A stretch of 64,000 nt of DNA from Rhodococcus marinonascens NBRC 14363 (GTDB taxonomy: Bacteria; Actinomycetota; Actinomycetes; Mycobacteriales; Mycobacteriaceae). The stretch is taken from NCBI RefSeq assembly GCF_001894885.1, contig NZ_BCXB01000024.1:20612-84611 (forward strand). The letters are read 5' to 3'. Position 1 is the stretch's first letter, and each line of letters begins with the position of its first letter. This document shows positions 44,008 to 52,678 of this stretch, one piece after another. The position numbers were made by a program, and so were the translations under genes. The notes beneath the pieces are model-generated. The model saw nothing but the letters and a program-made list of their open reading frames with translations, searched no databases and was not told the DNA's origin.

Positions 44008-44796
44008 CTATCTGGCTGCTGCGTGCTGCTGTGCGATGGTGGTGGCGGGATGGACGGCGATCAACCCGAGCCCGGCACGACGCTTGCATAGCCTCGCCAA
44101 CTCGCCGTAGATGGATTTCCCGAGCAATTCGGTCAGTTCGGGGGCATACGACTGCCAGACGGCCTCGGCGCCCACGTGGGCGTCGGGGGAGCCGGAGCAG
44201 TACCAGTCCAGGTCTTGGCCGCCCTCACCCCACCCCCGTCGGTCGTATTCGCTGATGGTGGTCTTCAGGATCTGCTCTCCGTCAGGACGCTCGACCCACT
44301 CCTGGGTGCGACGGATCGGAAGCTGCCAGCACACGTCGGGCTTGACCTCGAGCGGTTCGATTCCGCGCCGCAGCGCCATCGAGTGCAGTGCACAGCCGCC
44401 GCCGCCATCGAAATCCGGGCGGTTGAGGAAGATGCAGGCACCTTTGTATCGGCGGGTGCGTAGTGTGGGCTCGTCCTCGAGATCGTCCTCTTCGATGTAG
44501 CCCTTTTTACCGAAGCCCTTCTCCATGAACTGCCAGTCGGCCGGTGTGAGAAGTTTCACTGATGCGTTCAGCTTTGCGAGGTCCTCCTCGTCGGAGAGGA
44601 ACGCGCCGTGCGAACAGCACCCGTCGTCCGGTCGGTCACCGATGATCCCCTGACAGGCGGGGGTGCCATACACGCAGGTCCAATGGGAGAGCAGCCACGT
44701 CATGTCCGCGGCGATGATGTGCTCGGCGTTGTCGGGATCGGGAAACTCGACCCACTCGCGAGCGAAGTCGAGGGGCGCTTCCGGGTGGGGTTTCAT
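44008..44796 (-). CDS. Conserved cysteine-rich protein (Rv0495c-like)
   Basis: A 262-residue soluble protein with many conserved Cys and His: [57 protein letters not shown]. The pattern suggests metal or iron-sulfur binding, as in the CxxxCxxC-type DUF3109/YkgJ-like proteins, but no activity is known. ATG 44796 gives [15 protein letters not shown]. The neighbour order senX3-regX3, Rv0495c, ppx is that of M. tuberculosis. Converges with regX3. Confidence 0.8.
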   Translation of the reverse strand: MKPHPEAPLDFAREWVEFPDPDNAEHIIAADMTWLLSHWTCVYGTPACQGIIGDRPDDGCCSHGAFLSDEEDLAKLNASVKLLTPADWQFMEKGFGKKGYIEEDDLEDEPTLRTRRYKGACIFLNRPDFDGGGGCALHSMALRRGIEPLEVKPDVCWQLPIRRTQEWVERPDGEQILKTTISEYDRRGWGEGGQDLDWYCSGSPDAHVGAEAVWQSYAPELTELLGKSIYGELARLCKRRAGLGLIAVHPATTIAQQHAAAR

Positions 44797-44862
44797 CTTG
44801 TGCGAGCGCCCCAGGTTACCTGCTGTCACAGGCACCGACGGTAGACCCAGTACCGTGTCATT

Positions 44863-45816
44863 GTGCGACTAGGGGTGCTCGACGTAGGAAGCAATACCGT
44901 CCATTTGCTCGTAGTGGACGCCCACAGGGGCGGCCACCCGACGCCCATGAGTTCGACCAAGTCAGCTCTGCGGTTAGCGGAGAACACCGATCGCCGTGGT
45001 CACATCACATCTCAGGGTGCAGATCGCCTGGTGTCCACGGTGGCTGATTTCGCGGGCATCGCAAAGACGTCGGGGTGCGGTGAGTTGATGGCCTTCGCCA
45101 CGTCTGCTGTGCGTGACGCGAACAACTCGGATGATGTGCTGGCGAGGGTCTATGCGGAGACCGGGGTGACTCTCGAGGTGCTGTCGGGCACCGACGAGGC
45201 AAGGCTGACGTTCCTCGCTGTGCGCCGCTGGTTCGGGTGGAGCGCCGGACGCATCCTGAACCTCGACATCGGGGGTGGGTCGCTCGAACTCACAACGGGT
45301 GGGGACGAGGACCCGGACGTCGCGTTGTCGTTGCAACTAGGGGCTGGACGCCTCACCCGGGACTGGCTCGAGGCCGACCCGCCGGGCAAGCGTCGTGTGG
45401 CGGTACTCCGGGACTGGCTCGACGCCGAACTCGGGACCCCTGCCAAGGAACTGCGCACGGCGGGGGAGTGGGATCGTGCCGTCGGTACGTCCAAGACATT
45501 CCGCTCGCTGGCCAGGCTCACGGGTGCGGCGCCTTCCGGTGCCGGCCCGCGCGTCAGGCGGACCCTCACCTCCAGCGGTCTCAGGCAACTAATAGCTTTC
45601 ATCTCGCGGATGACGGCCTCTGACCGTGCAGAATTGGAAGGGGTGAGCGCCGACCGATCGCAGCAGATCGTGGCGGGGGCCCTCGTTGCGGAGGCCAGTA
45701 TGAGGGCGCTGGGTGTGGAGGAACTGGAAATCTGCCCATGGGCTCTGCGTGAGGGATTGATCCTCCGCAAGCTCGACACGGAAATGGGCGGTGAATTGAT
45801 GGTGAGTGCTCAATGA
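44863..45816 (+). CDS. ppx: Exopolyphosphatase (Ppx/GppA family)
   Basis: Releases phosphate from polyphosphate or pppGpp. The 317-residue actin-like ATPase-fold protein begins [19 protein letters not shown] and contains [13 protein letters not shown], the P-loop-like [13 protein letters not shown] and [14 protein letters not shown] near the end. GTG 44863. It is short (one Ppx-GppA domain), like Rv0496. Coupled to the next gene by an ATGA overlap. It links to the PPK2 gene at 15739-16599 for polyphosphate turnover. Confidence 0.9.
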   Translation: MRLGVLDVGSNTVHLLVVDAHRGGHPTPMSSTKSALRLAENTDRRGHITSQGADRLVSTVADFAGIAKTSGCGELMAFATSAVRDANNSDDVLARVYAETGVTLEVLSGTDEARLTFLAVRRWFGWSAGRILNLDIGGGSLELTTGGDEDPDVALSLQLGAGRLTRDWLEADPPGKRRVAVLRDWLDAELGTPAKELRTAGEWDRAVGTSKTFRSLARLTGAAPSGAGPRVRRTLTSSGLRQLIAFISRMTASDRAELEGVSADRSQQIVAGALVAEASMRALGVEELEICPWALREGLILRKLDTEMGGELMVSAQ

Positions 45817-46934
45817 CCGAGGACAGTCAGCAGATTTCTGTTTCAGAACTGCTCAAACGCAACGGACAACAGGTGGAGTCCAGCGGCGGACGCCGTCGCC
45901 GTGGAGCCAAGGGTGGAATTTCGGTCGCCGAACTGACCGGTGAGATCCCAGCAGTCCGGCGTCGATCCGAGTCACGGGCGCTAGATTCCGAACTGGCATT
46001 CGAGAGGAACCCAGCCTCAGCTCCCGAGTCGGCATCCGAGCGGAACACCGCCTCAGCTCCCGAACCGGCACCAGTTCCCGAGCACACCACTGCCTTTGCA
46101 GCGCGGTTCGACGGTGATGTCGATGACGACGATGAGCCCATTGCCAGCCGCCCCTCCATCCGCCTCGACGGAGCGGCACCCGCAGGTACGTCGCGCGATC
46201 ACCAAGGATCGTGGGTCAGCCGATCCCTGCAGCAGGAACGGCCGGAGACCGGGATTGTTGTGCCCGCCACGGAGTCCGCGGTGGCTTCTTCGGTGGTGAA
46301 GAAGCCTGAGCCCGCTCCGATCGGTACCGATTTCTTCGCGAAGCCGAGGCTCGAGCCGCCCGCCGTCGCGAAGCCGAGGCAGCCGCCCGCCGTCGCGAAA
46401 CCGAGGCCCGAGCCGCACTCTAGATTGAGCCCGGAACCCCAACTGCTGTCCGGATCGACGCTGGCAGGCGACCTTATGCGCCAGTCCCAGGACTCAGCGG
46501 CGAACGTCGGCGAAGAAACGGAATTCATCGAGGCTGCCCCCGACGGGTCACGGGTCGAGACTCTGGACGGCGATACCCGGAAGTCCGAGGCGTCTCGTCG
46601 GTCCCGCAGAGAGGCGAGGGTCGAGAAGGCGGAGGCGAAGAAGGCCGGACGGACAGACGGTGCAGGCGAAGACTCCACCCGAGAGTGGCTCGTCCTGATC
46701 GGGCAAGGTGTCGTGGCAGTGATTGCCGGGGCCCTACTTTTCAAGGGTTTCGAGAAGTTGTGGGACGTGCTCCCCTGGGTCGCGTTGATTCTGGCGCTCC
46801 TCGTCATCGTAGGACTCGTCGCTATGGTCCGGATCGTGCGTCGCACCGACGACATCACAAGTTTCGTGATCGCAGTCGTCGTCGGGATGATCGTCACCCT
46901 CGGGCCACTCGCCCTCATGCTTGCGTCAGGCTGA
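45813..46934 (+). CDS. Conserved membrane protein with long disordered N-terminus (Rv0497-like)
   Basis: A 373-residue protein. Residues 1-285 are polar and low in complexity, with Ala/Pro/Lys repeats (PPAVAKPRQPPAVAKPRPEP) and a basic cluster GGRRRRGAKGG. Three membrane helices close the protein (about 290-308, 313-333, 345-370). A short N-terminal motif ISVSELLKRNG is conserved in the family. Coupled to ppx by a 4-bp overlap. Function unknown. Confidence 0.78.
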   Translation: MTEDSQQISVSELLKRNGQQVESSGGRRRRGAKGGISVAELTGEIPAVRRRSESRALDSELAFERNPASAPESASERNTASAPEPAPVPEHTTAFAARFDGDVDDDDEPIASRPSIRLDGAAPAGTSRDHQGSWVSRSLQQERPETGIVVPATESAVASSVVKKPEPAPIGTDFFAKPRLEPPAVAKPRQPPAVAKPRPEPHSRLSPEPQLLSGSTLAGDLMRQSQDSAANVGEETEFIEAAPDGSRVETLDGDTRKSEASRRSRREARVEKAEAKKAGRTDGAGEDSTREWLVLIGQGVVAVIAGALLFKGFEKLWDVLPWVALILALLVIVGLVAMVRIVRRTDDITSFVIAVVVGMIVTLGPLALMLASG

Positions 46935-46941
46935 GTCGGTC

Positions 46942-47883
46942 ATGGTCGATGACAGTGAGTACGGGCAGGCTCGACGGCCACCGCGTGGGCCGAAGATTCT
47001 GATCGGGTTGTCGACTGCCTCCGTGTATCCGGAGAACACTGAGGCAGCGTTCCGGTACGCCGCCGATCTGGGATATGACGGCCTCGAACTGATGGTGTGG
47101 GCCGAATCGGTCAGCCAGGACATCGGCGCCGTGACCGCACTCGTGCGCAAGTACGCGATTCCGGTTCAGGCGGTACACGCGCCGTGCCTGTTGATTTCGC
47201 AGCGGGTTTGGGGGGCCGATCCCGTCGCGAAACTGGAGCGCTCTGTCCGCACCGCAGAGGCTCTCGGTGCGTCGAGCGTCGTGGTGCATCCGCCGTTCCG
47301 TTGGCAGCGTCGCTACGCGGACGGATTCGCGGATCAGGTTGCCGATCTGGAACAGCGCGGCGGCGTGATCATCGCGGTGGAGAACATGTTCCCCATGCGC
47401 GCGGACGGCTTCTTCGGTGGCAAGGAGCGCTCGGCTGAGAGGCTCCGCCGACGCGGTGGTCCCGGCGCTGCAGTGTCGGCGTTCAGCCCGTCCTATGATC
47501 CCACCGATTCGGATCACGCGCACTACACCCTCGATCTGTCGCACACCGCCACCGCCGGAACGGATGCAATGAAACTGGCGCAGCGAATGGGCACGGGACT
47601 GGCGCACCTGCATCTTGCCGACGGCAGGGGCGCGTCGATGGACGAACATCTCATTCCCGGTCACGGCGCCCAACCCTGTGTGCAAGTGTGCCGTCATCTC
47701 GTCGACACCGGATTCGATGGGCAGGCCGTGATCGAGATCAACACTCAGAATGCGCGAACTCGTGGGGAACGCTCGTCCATGCTGGCCCAGTCGTTGGCTT
47801 TCGCCCGCGAACACCTCGAACCAGGGCGGGCCGCCTCCCGGTCAGATCGCGGACACTCCGGCGGCGATCACGGCGACTCCTGA
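46942..47883 (+). CDS. TIM-barrel sugar phosphate isomerase/epimerase-like protein (Rv0498-like)
   Basis: A 313-residue AP endonuclease 2-type TIM barrel, with LIGLSTASVYPENTEAAFRY, DGLELMVWAESVS, VVVHPPFRWQRRY, IAVENMFPM, YTLDLSHTATAG and LHLADGRGASMDEHLIPGHG; the Glu, His and Asp metal ligands appear intact. Xylose-isomerase-like proteins of this group act on sugars, but this subfamily is unassigned. The start at 46942 is uncertain; the frame begins at 46921. It overlaps the 3' end of the convergent membrane-protein gene by 42 bp. Confidence 0.82.
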   Translation: MVDDSEYGQARRPPRGPKILIGLSTASVYPENTEAAFRYAADLGYDGLELMVWAESVSQDIGAVTALVRKYAIPVQAVHAPCLLISQRVWGADPVAKLERSVRTAEALGASSVVVHPPFRWQRRYADGFADQVADLEQRGGVIIAVENMFPMRADGFFGGKERSAERLRRRGGPGAAVSAFSPSYDPTDSDHAHYTLDLSHTATAGTDAMKLAQRMGTGLAHLHLADGRGASMDEHLIPGHGAQPCVQVCRHLVDTGFDGQAVIEINTQNARTRGERSSMLAQSLAFAREHLEPGRAASRSDRGHSGGDHGDS

Positions 47884-48258
47884 GATCAACAGTCCGATCA
47901 CCAGCACGGCGGCGCCGATCCACAGCGATACGGTCATGCGGTTCGGCTGTTTCGGGTTCTTTCCCAGAACGGAGAGGAAGAACCCGGCTGGGATGAAGAT
48001 CGCAGCAGACAGGACGCCGATCGCTCCTGCGAGAGACCACGCGGGGTGTGCGCCCGCAGCATCGGAGAGCAACGCGACGACGAGCCCGAGGGTGACCAGC
48101 ACTCCGGCGTGGGCATGGCCAGCGCGGAAGTACGTTTTCTGCAGTTCGTTCGCGCCTTGGGCGCCCGAAACGACGCGGAGCATGAAGGTGCCACCGAAAG
48201 CGATTCCGATGACTGTGAGCAACGTCATGCCTGTGACGACGACGAGTGCGGCATTCAT
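47842..48258 (-). CDS. Four-helix membrane protein divergent from a MerR gene
   Basis: A 138-residue protein starting MNAALVVVTGMTLLTVIGIA with four hydrophobic helices and the polar loop ELQKTYFRAGHAHAGVLVTL. A strong GGAGG precedes ATG 48258. It is divergent from a MerR regulator, with palindrome 48307-48322 between the two, so it is probably the regulated target. I do not recognise the family; drug or metal export is unlikely with so short a chain. Confidence 0.72.
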   Translation of the reverse strand: MNAALVVVTGMTLLTVIGIAFGGTFMLRVVSGAQGANELQKTYFRAGHAHAGVLVTLGLVVALLSDAAGAHPAWSLAGAIGVLSAAIFIPAGFFLSVLGKNPKQPNRMTVSLWIGAAVLVIGLLISGVAVIAAGVSAI

Positions 48259-48306
48259 GTGTAGAGCCTCCTGCGGTATGCTCACCGCGTAGTTAGATAG
48301 TGATAG

Positions 48307-48340
48307 TATCCAATATTGGATAGCGGCACTATCCAATGTC
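48307..48340. promoter_or_regulatory. MerR operator region
   Basis: TATCCAATATTGGATA (48307-48322) is a perfect 16-bp palindrome, and a further half-site CTATCCAAT lies at 48330-48338. It sits in the divergent gap between the membrane protein and merR, where MerR-family proteins bind. Confidence 0.65.
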
Positions 48341-48377
48341 AAATGGCCTGATGTCAAGTGGCCTCGAGGAGGGATGG

Positions 48378-49019
48378 ATGCGCGTATCGGAGCTGGTTGC
48401 GCGATCCGGCATCCCTCTGCCCACCGTGAAGTACTACTTGCGGGAAGGGCTCCTCATGCCGGGCGAATCGACCAGCGCTACTCAGGCGAGGTACGGCGAG
48501 GAACATGTGCGCAGGCTCGGTCTCGTCAAGGCGCTCGCCAGTGCAGGTCTGCCTCTCCCTCGGATCCGCGAGGTGCTGAGGCTGATCGACCACCCCGGCC
48601 ACTCGCTGTTCGAGGCGCTCGGCCAGGCCATCGGCCAGCTACCGCCGTACCTCGACCCTGTCGAATCGGCAGCAGCGGGTGAGTCGTTCCCTCGGGCGCG
48701 GGCCGCGATCGAGAAGCTCGGGCAGGTGTACGACCCCCGACATGCGGCGGTCAGGCAGCTCGATCGGGCGCTCGAGGCGCTCGAGGAGGCAGGGGTCCCC
48801 ATGTCGGACGTACGCCTCGAGGCATACGGGAAGCACATGCGCGGGATCGCCGAGATCGAGATCGGCCAGATGCCGACGGGCTCGACCGCCGACGCGATCC
48901 GCTACGCCGTGCTCGGCACGGTGATCTACGAGCCGGTGATCTCCGCGATGCGCAGGCTCGCACACCAGGACATTGCACAGAAGCGTCTCCGGAACTCCGA
49001 AGAACAGGATCAGCCATGA
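48378..49019 (+). CDS. MerR-family transcriptional regulator
   Basis: A 213-residue regulator. The winged helix reads MRVSELVARSGIPLPTVKYY then LREGLLMPGE and YGEEHVRRLGLVKALASAGL; a long helical C-terminal half has no obvious metal cysteines, so a hydrophobic ligand is more likely. ATG 48378 is preceded by GAGGAGGGATGG; the longer start at 48336 would overlap the operator. The next gene overlaps by 4 bp, so the thioesterase is in the same transcript. Confidence 0.85.
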   Translation: MRVSELVARSGIPLPTVKYYLREGLLMPGESTSATQARYGEEHVRRLGLVKALASAGLPLPRIREVLRLIDHPGHSLFEALGQAIGQLPPYLDPVESAAAGESFPRARAAIEKLGQVYDPRHAAVRQLDRALEALEEAGVPMSDVRLEAYGKHMRGIAEIEIGQMPTGSTADAIRYAVLGTVIYEPVISAMRRLAHQDIAQKRLRNSEEQDQP

Positions 49020-49858
49020 CCTCAACTCCTTTCCATGACCTCAACGTCCTCACCGACATGGGGCACGGGTCTTACACTGCGTCGATCGATCCGATTTGGA
49101 CGATAGGCAACAAGGTGCACGGCGGTTCGATGACGTCGCTTTGCGCGATGGCGGCACGGAAGAGACTTCTCGACGAGACCGAACACGCAGACCTCTCCGG
49201 CGTGCAGCCGTTGGCGGTCGGGGCCAACTATCTGGCGGCCCCCGATCCCGGCGAGGTCACGTTGTCGACGGCCGTGCGCAAGCAGGGGAAACAGGTGTCG
49301 TTCGTCGATGTGGAACTGAAGCAGGGCGACCGTGTGGCGGTGCGTGCCTCGGTCACCCTCGGTGTCCCGGATGTGGGGGAACCGCTGTACACCAGAGACC
49401 ACCCTCTCGCCCAGCTTCCGGTGGAACCGCCCGCCGACGCAGTGTCGGTGACCGCCGACCATCCGATGGGGCAGGTCATCCACGTGGCGCAAGGATGTGA
49501 CATGCGCGTAGACGGCACTTCGGCGCACTTTCTGACCGGCAACAAGGGCGAACCCGAGGTCCGCATGTGGGTGCGTCCCCGCACCGGCGACGAGAACGAT
49601 CCGGACACTGCTGCTCTCTTTGCGATCATGACCGGCGACATCAGCACGCCCGTGACGATGAATCGCGGCATGTTCGGCTGGGCGCCCACGGTGCAGCTGA
49701 CAACCTACCTGCGCAGGCAGCCGGCGCCAGGTTGGCTGCGGGTGATGGCCAGCAGCACGGTGCTCGGCGGCGCGTGGTTCGAGGAGGATCACACCGTCCT
49801 CGACTCGACCGGGGCGATCGTGGTGCAGAGTCGGCAGTTGGCGATGATCCCCCGCTAG
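49016..49858 (+). CDS. Acyl-CoA thioesterase-family protein (hotdog fold)
   Basis: A 280-residue two-hotdog protein. The N-terminal hotdog starts IWTIGNKVHGGSMTSLCAMA and the second contains MFGWAPTVQLTTYLRRQPA then VLGGAWFEEDHTVLDSTGAI, the TesB/thioesterase-like arrangement. It would cleave acyl-CoA, chain length unknown. Coupled to merR through an ATGA overlap, so the regulator may sense acyl compounds. Precedes proC as Rv0499 precedes Rv0500. Confidence 0.78.
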   Translation: MTSTPFHDLNVLTDMGHGSYTASIDPIWTIGNKVHGGSMTSLCAMAARKRLLDETEHADLSGVQPLAVGANYLAAPDPGEVTLSTAVRKQGKQVSFVDVELKQGDRVAVRASVTLGVPDVGEPLYTRDHPLAQLPVEPPADAVSVTADHPMGQVIHVAQGCDMRVDGTSAHFLTGNKGEPEVRMWVRPRTGDENDPDTAALFAIMTGDISTPVTMNRGMFGWAPTVQLTTYLRRQPAPGWLRVMASSTVLGGAWFEEDHTVLDSTGAIVVQSRQLAMIPR

Positions 49859-49894
49859 AAAGCCCCGGTGGGGCGTCGTGGCAGGCTGTCCGGC

Positions 49895-50710
49895 ATGACG
49901 AGAATTGCGGTAATCGGAGGCGGCAGGATCGGCGAGGCTCTCATCTCGGGGCTTCTGCAGGCGGGTCACGCCGTCAGGGATCTCGTGGTGGCCGAGTCGT
50001 ACTCGGCGCGAGCCGAGGAACTGGCGGCCGCATACTCGGTGAGGGTCACCACGACCGCGGATGCCGCCGAGGGTGCCGATGTCATCGTGATCGCCGTCAA
50101 GCCGGACGACGTCGAGGATGCCCTTACCGAGGTGTCCACCGTGGATCTCGACGGGGAGCGAGAGCAGTTGCTCGTATCGCTCGTGACCGGTGTCGCCACT
50201 TCCTTCTACGAGGTGAGACTGCCCGCGGGGTTCCCAGTGGTGCGGGTCATGCCCAACACCCCCATGCTGGTCGGTGAAGGGGTCAGTGTGCTCGCCCCGG
50301 GTCGACATGTGAAGAAGGGGCACCTCGAACTGGTCCGTGGCGTGCTGTCGTCGGTAGGCAAGGTCGTGGTCGTCCCCGAATCACAGATTGATACCGTCAC
50401 CGCCGTCTCAGGCTCGGGACCGGCCTACTTCTTCCTCGTCGCCGAGGCGATGATCGATGCAGGCGTCGGATTTGGCCTCACCCGGGCGACCGCGTCCGAG
50501 CTGGTAATTCAGACCATGGTCGGTGCAGCGGCAATGCTCGACCAGTCGGGGGAGAGCGCCACCGAACTCCGGGCAGCTGTGACGTCCCCCGGCGGAACCA
50601 CTGCGGCTGCGGTCCGCCAGTTAGAGAGAAATGGGCTCCGAACGGCCTTCTTCGACGCCATCGAGTCCGCGAAACTCCGCTCTGCAGAACTCGGCGCGAC
50701 CCCCGAATAG
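49895..50710 (+). CDS. proC: Pyrroline-5-carboxylate reductase
   Basis: Last step of proline synthesis. The 271-residue protein has the cofactor fold IAVIGGGRIGEALISGLL, PVVRVMPNTPMLVGEG, and the C-terminal signature VSGSGPAYFFLVAEAMIDA with SPGGTTAAAVRQLE. ATG 49895 fits the family start MTRIAVIGGG. Complete. Downstream hairpin at 50787-50807 lies in the next gene's leader. Confidence 0.96.
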   Translation: MTRIAVIGGGRIGEALISGLLQAGHAVRDLVVAESYSARAEELAAAYSVRVTTTADAAEGADVIVIAVKPDDVEDALTEVSTVDLDGEREQLLVSLVTGVATSFYEVRLPAGFPVVRVMPNTPMLVGEGVSVLAPGRHVKKGHLELVRGVLSSVGKVVVVPESQIDTVTAVSGSGPAYFFLVAEAMIDAGVGFGLTRATASELVIQTMVGAAAMLDQSGESATELRAAVTSPGGTTAAAVRQLERNGLRTAFFDAIESAKLRSAELGATPE

Positions 50711-50786
50711 ACATTCGAATCTCCACATCAGTCGCAGTAACCCCATCCGTCCCGCTAAGCTCGGATATAGCACGTGCGTGTCCGTT

Positions 50787-50807
50787 CCGCCGGGGGGAAG
50801 CCGGCGG
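50787..50807 (+). other. GC-rich hairpin in the leader of the HTH gene
   Basis: CCGCCGG-ggggaag-CCGGCGG is a perfect 7-bp stem 28 bp before ATG 50836. It may terminate proC transcription or shape the leader of the downstream HTH gene. Confidence 0.4.
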
Positions 50808-50835
50808 CGCGACATGTGCCGGAGGTAAGTGGTTG

Positions 50836-51072
50836 ATGATGTCTGAAAAGAAACCGTCCAAGGGCTTGGCCCCTGACGGACAGCCGGCCCTGGCCGGAAC
50901 GCAATTTCTCACCGTTGCCGAGGTAGCGGCGCTGATGAGAGTGTCCAAGATGACTGTGTATCGGTTGGTGCACAGCGGCGAACTGCCCGCCGTCCGTGTG
51001 GGCCGCTCGTTCAGAGTGCATGCGAAAGCAGTGCACGACTACCTCGAGACCTCGTACTTCGACGCCGGTTGA
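50836..51072 (+). CDS. Excisionase/BldC-like small HTH protein (Rv0500A-like)
   Basis: A 78-residue MerR-type HTH_17 protein: FLTVAEVAALMRVSKMTVYR then LVHSGELPAVRVGRSFRVHA. It is found in this position across mycolic-acid actinomycetes and is a DNA-binding regulator, not a phage excisionase, in this context. GGAGGTAAG precedes the start; ATG 50839 or TTG 50833 are alternatives. Confidence 0.85.
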   Translation: MMSEKKPSKGLAPDGQPALAGTQFLTVAEVAALMRVSKMTVYRLVHSGELPAVRVGRSFRVHAKAVHDYLETSYFDAG

Positions 51073-51267
51073 CCGATCGGCACGAAGAGGGTGACCTCGG
51101 TTTCTCCCGGGCGACCCACACCGGTACGATTAGCGACTGTCGTACCAGTCAGCTGGTGTCGTAAGGCGCTGAGCTAGTTAAAAACGAGGCCCAGGCGCCA
51201 GAGAGGCGCAGGCGTACGTAACCGGCGTGCGCAGGAACGCTAGAGAAGAACGTGAGGGACACCCGCC

Positions 51268-51369
51268 ATGGGTTCAGTGATCAAGAAGCGACGCAAGCGC
51301 ATGTCGAAGAAGAAGCACCGCAAGCTGCTTCGCCGCACTCGAGTGCAGCGCAGGAAACTCGGCAAGTAA
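51268..51369 (+). CDS. 30S ribosomal protein bS22 (33 residues)
   Basis: A 33-residue, extremely basic protein: begins [20 protein letters not shown] and ends RRKLGK. This is the small actinobacterial ribosomal subunit protein bS22 (AURKAIP1/COX24-like), seen in mycobacterial ribosome structures near the decoding region. It is too short for usual gene callers. GAGGGA precedes ATG 51268, and a terminator follows. The upstream 195 bp contains an ACCAG-tcag-CTGGT hairpin and likely the promoter. Confidence 0.9.
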
Positions 51370-51382
51370 AGAGTCGCGTCTG

Positions 51383-51411
51383 GATGCCCGTCACCTCAGG
51401 TGGCGGGCATC
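51383..51411 (+). terminator. Terminator after bS22
   Basis: GATGCCCGTCACC and GGTGGCGGGCATC pair along the stem with one G-U wobble and a small loop around CTCAG, 13 bp after the stop, followed by CGTCGTTTG. Confidence 0.75.
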
Positions 51412-51440
51412 CGTCGTTTGGGATAGTTACTCCAGCTACT

Positions 51441-51532
51441 CGGAGTGACCAACTGTCGCCGAGCGGAGCGATCATTTGCCACGGCGCGGAGCGATCATTT
51501 GTCGCGGCGCGGAGTGACCATTTGTCGCCGAG
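51441..51532. repeat. Four 23-bp tandem repeats upstream of the epimerase gene
   Basis: Units start at 51441, 51464, 51487 and 51510 and share CGGAGYGAYCATTTGTCG. The array occupies most of the gap between the bS22 terminator and GTG 51596. Its bases are degenerate between units, which looks more like accumulated copies of an intergenic element than a single operator, though regulator binding is possible. Confidence 0.8.
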
Positions 51533-51595
51533 ACGAGCGTCATCTCCCGCCTGCCCGTATGGTTGACCTCACTCACTACGTGATCGGGGGTCCTA

Positions 51596-52678
51596 GTGGT
51601 TGTGAGTGGCGAAGACGGCTCTGCGCCGGCGGCGGTGCCTCGCGTTGTGCTTGTCACTGGGGCGAGCAGGTTCCTGGGTGGGTACCTGGTGACGAGGCTC
51701 GCCCAGAATCCGGACATCGAGCGCGTCATCGCGGTTGACGCGGTGTCGCCGAGTAAGGACATGCTGCGCCGGATGGGCCGCGCCGAGTTTGTGCGCGCCG
51801 ATATTCGGAACCCTTTGATTGGCAAGGTTATTCGCAACGCAGAGGTCGACACCGTCGTGCATGCCGCGACTCTGACCCGACCGCCGAAGTCGGGCAGTCG
51901 CGCGGCGATGAAAGACGTGAATGTCCTCGGCGCCATGCAATTGTTCGCCGTCTGCCAGAAGGCTCCGACCGTCAGGAAGGTCGTTCTGCGTTCGGCTTCC
52001 GCGGTCTACGGTTGCAGCGCCAAGGACCCAGCCAAATTCACGGAGGAGATCAGCGCCCGGCGGCGTCCCGCGGGCGCCTATGCCCGAGACTGCATCGAGA
52101 TCGAAGGTTACCTTCGCGGGATGGGGCGTCGGCGACCCGACATTGCGGTCTCGATTCTCCGTCTCGCCCCGTTGGTCGGCCCTCGCCTCAACGCGACGGT
52201 CGCGCAGTACCTCACCGCACCGGTGGTACCGACGATCCTCGGTCGTGACGCGCGACTGCAGGTGCTGCACGAAGAAGACGCCCTCGCCTCGCTGGAAAGG
52301 GCGACCGTGGCGGGTTCGCCGGGGACGTTCAATATCGCCGGAGACGGTGTCGTCATGCTGTCGCAGGCCATCCGCCGGGCCGGACGCGTCCCGGTCCCGA
52401 TGCCGTTCGCGCTTTTCCGCAGCGTGGGACGGGCAGTCATGGGGCCGGTGATTCGGTCGTACACCACCGAACAACTCGAGTACTTCCACTTTGGTTGCGG
52501 ACTCGACACCACTCGCATGCGAACCGAACTGTCCTTCGAGCCACGGTGGACCTCGATGCAGGCACTCGACGACTTCGCTCGCGCAACGGGAGTCCAGCCG
52601 ATCATCAAGAAGGAATGGGTCGACTCGGCTGAAAACGCACTACTCGCTCTAACCGGTACTGCGAAAGGGGAGAGGTGA
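51596..52678 (+). CDS. NAD-dependent sugar epimerase/dehydratase-like protein (Rv0501-like)
   Basis: Extended SDR of 360 residues. The cofactor motif is VVLVTGASRFLGGYLVTRL (about residues 17-35), followed by ADIRNPLIGKVI and VHAATLTRPPK. The usual YxxxK appears as AYARDCIEIEGYL, that is Y-x3-(C/E): the catalytic lysine is not evident, so activity is uncertain. Annotated in mycobacteria as GalE2-like. Coupled to the downstream acyltransferase by a GTGA overlap. Confidence 0.78.
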   Translation: MVVSGEDGSAPAAVPRVVLVTGASRFLGGYLVTRLAQNPDIERVIAVDAVSPSKDMLRRMGRAEFVRADIRNPLIGKVIRNAEVDTVVHAATLTRPPKSGSRAAMKDVNVLGAMQLFAVCQKAPTVRKVVLRSASAVYGCSAKDPAKFTEEISARRRPAGAYARDCIEIEGYLRGMGRRRPDIAVSILRLAPLVGPRLNATVAQYLTAPVVPTILGRDARLQVLHEEDALASLERATVAGSPGTFNIAGDGVVMLSQAIRRAGRVPVPMPFALFRSVGRAVMGPVIRSYTTEQLEYFHFGCGLDTTRMRTELSFEPRWTSMQALDDFARATGVQPIIKKEWVDSAENALLALTGTAKGER

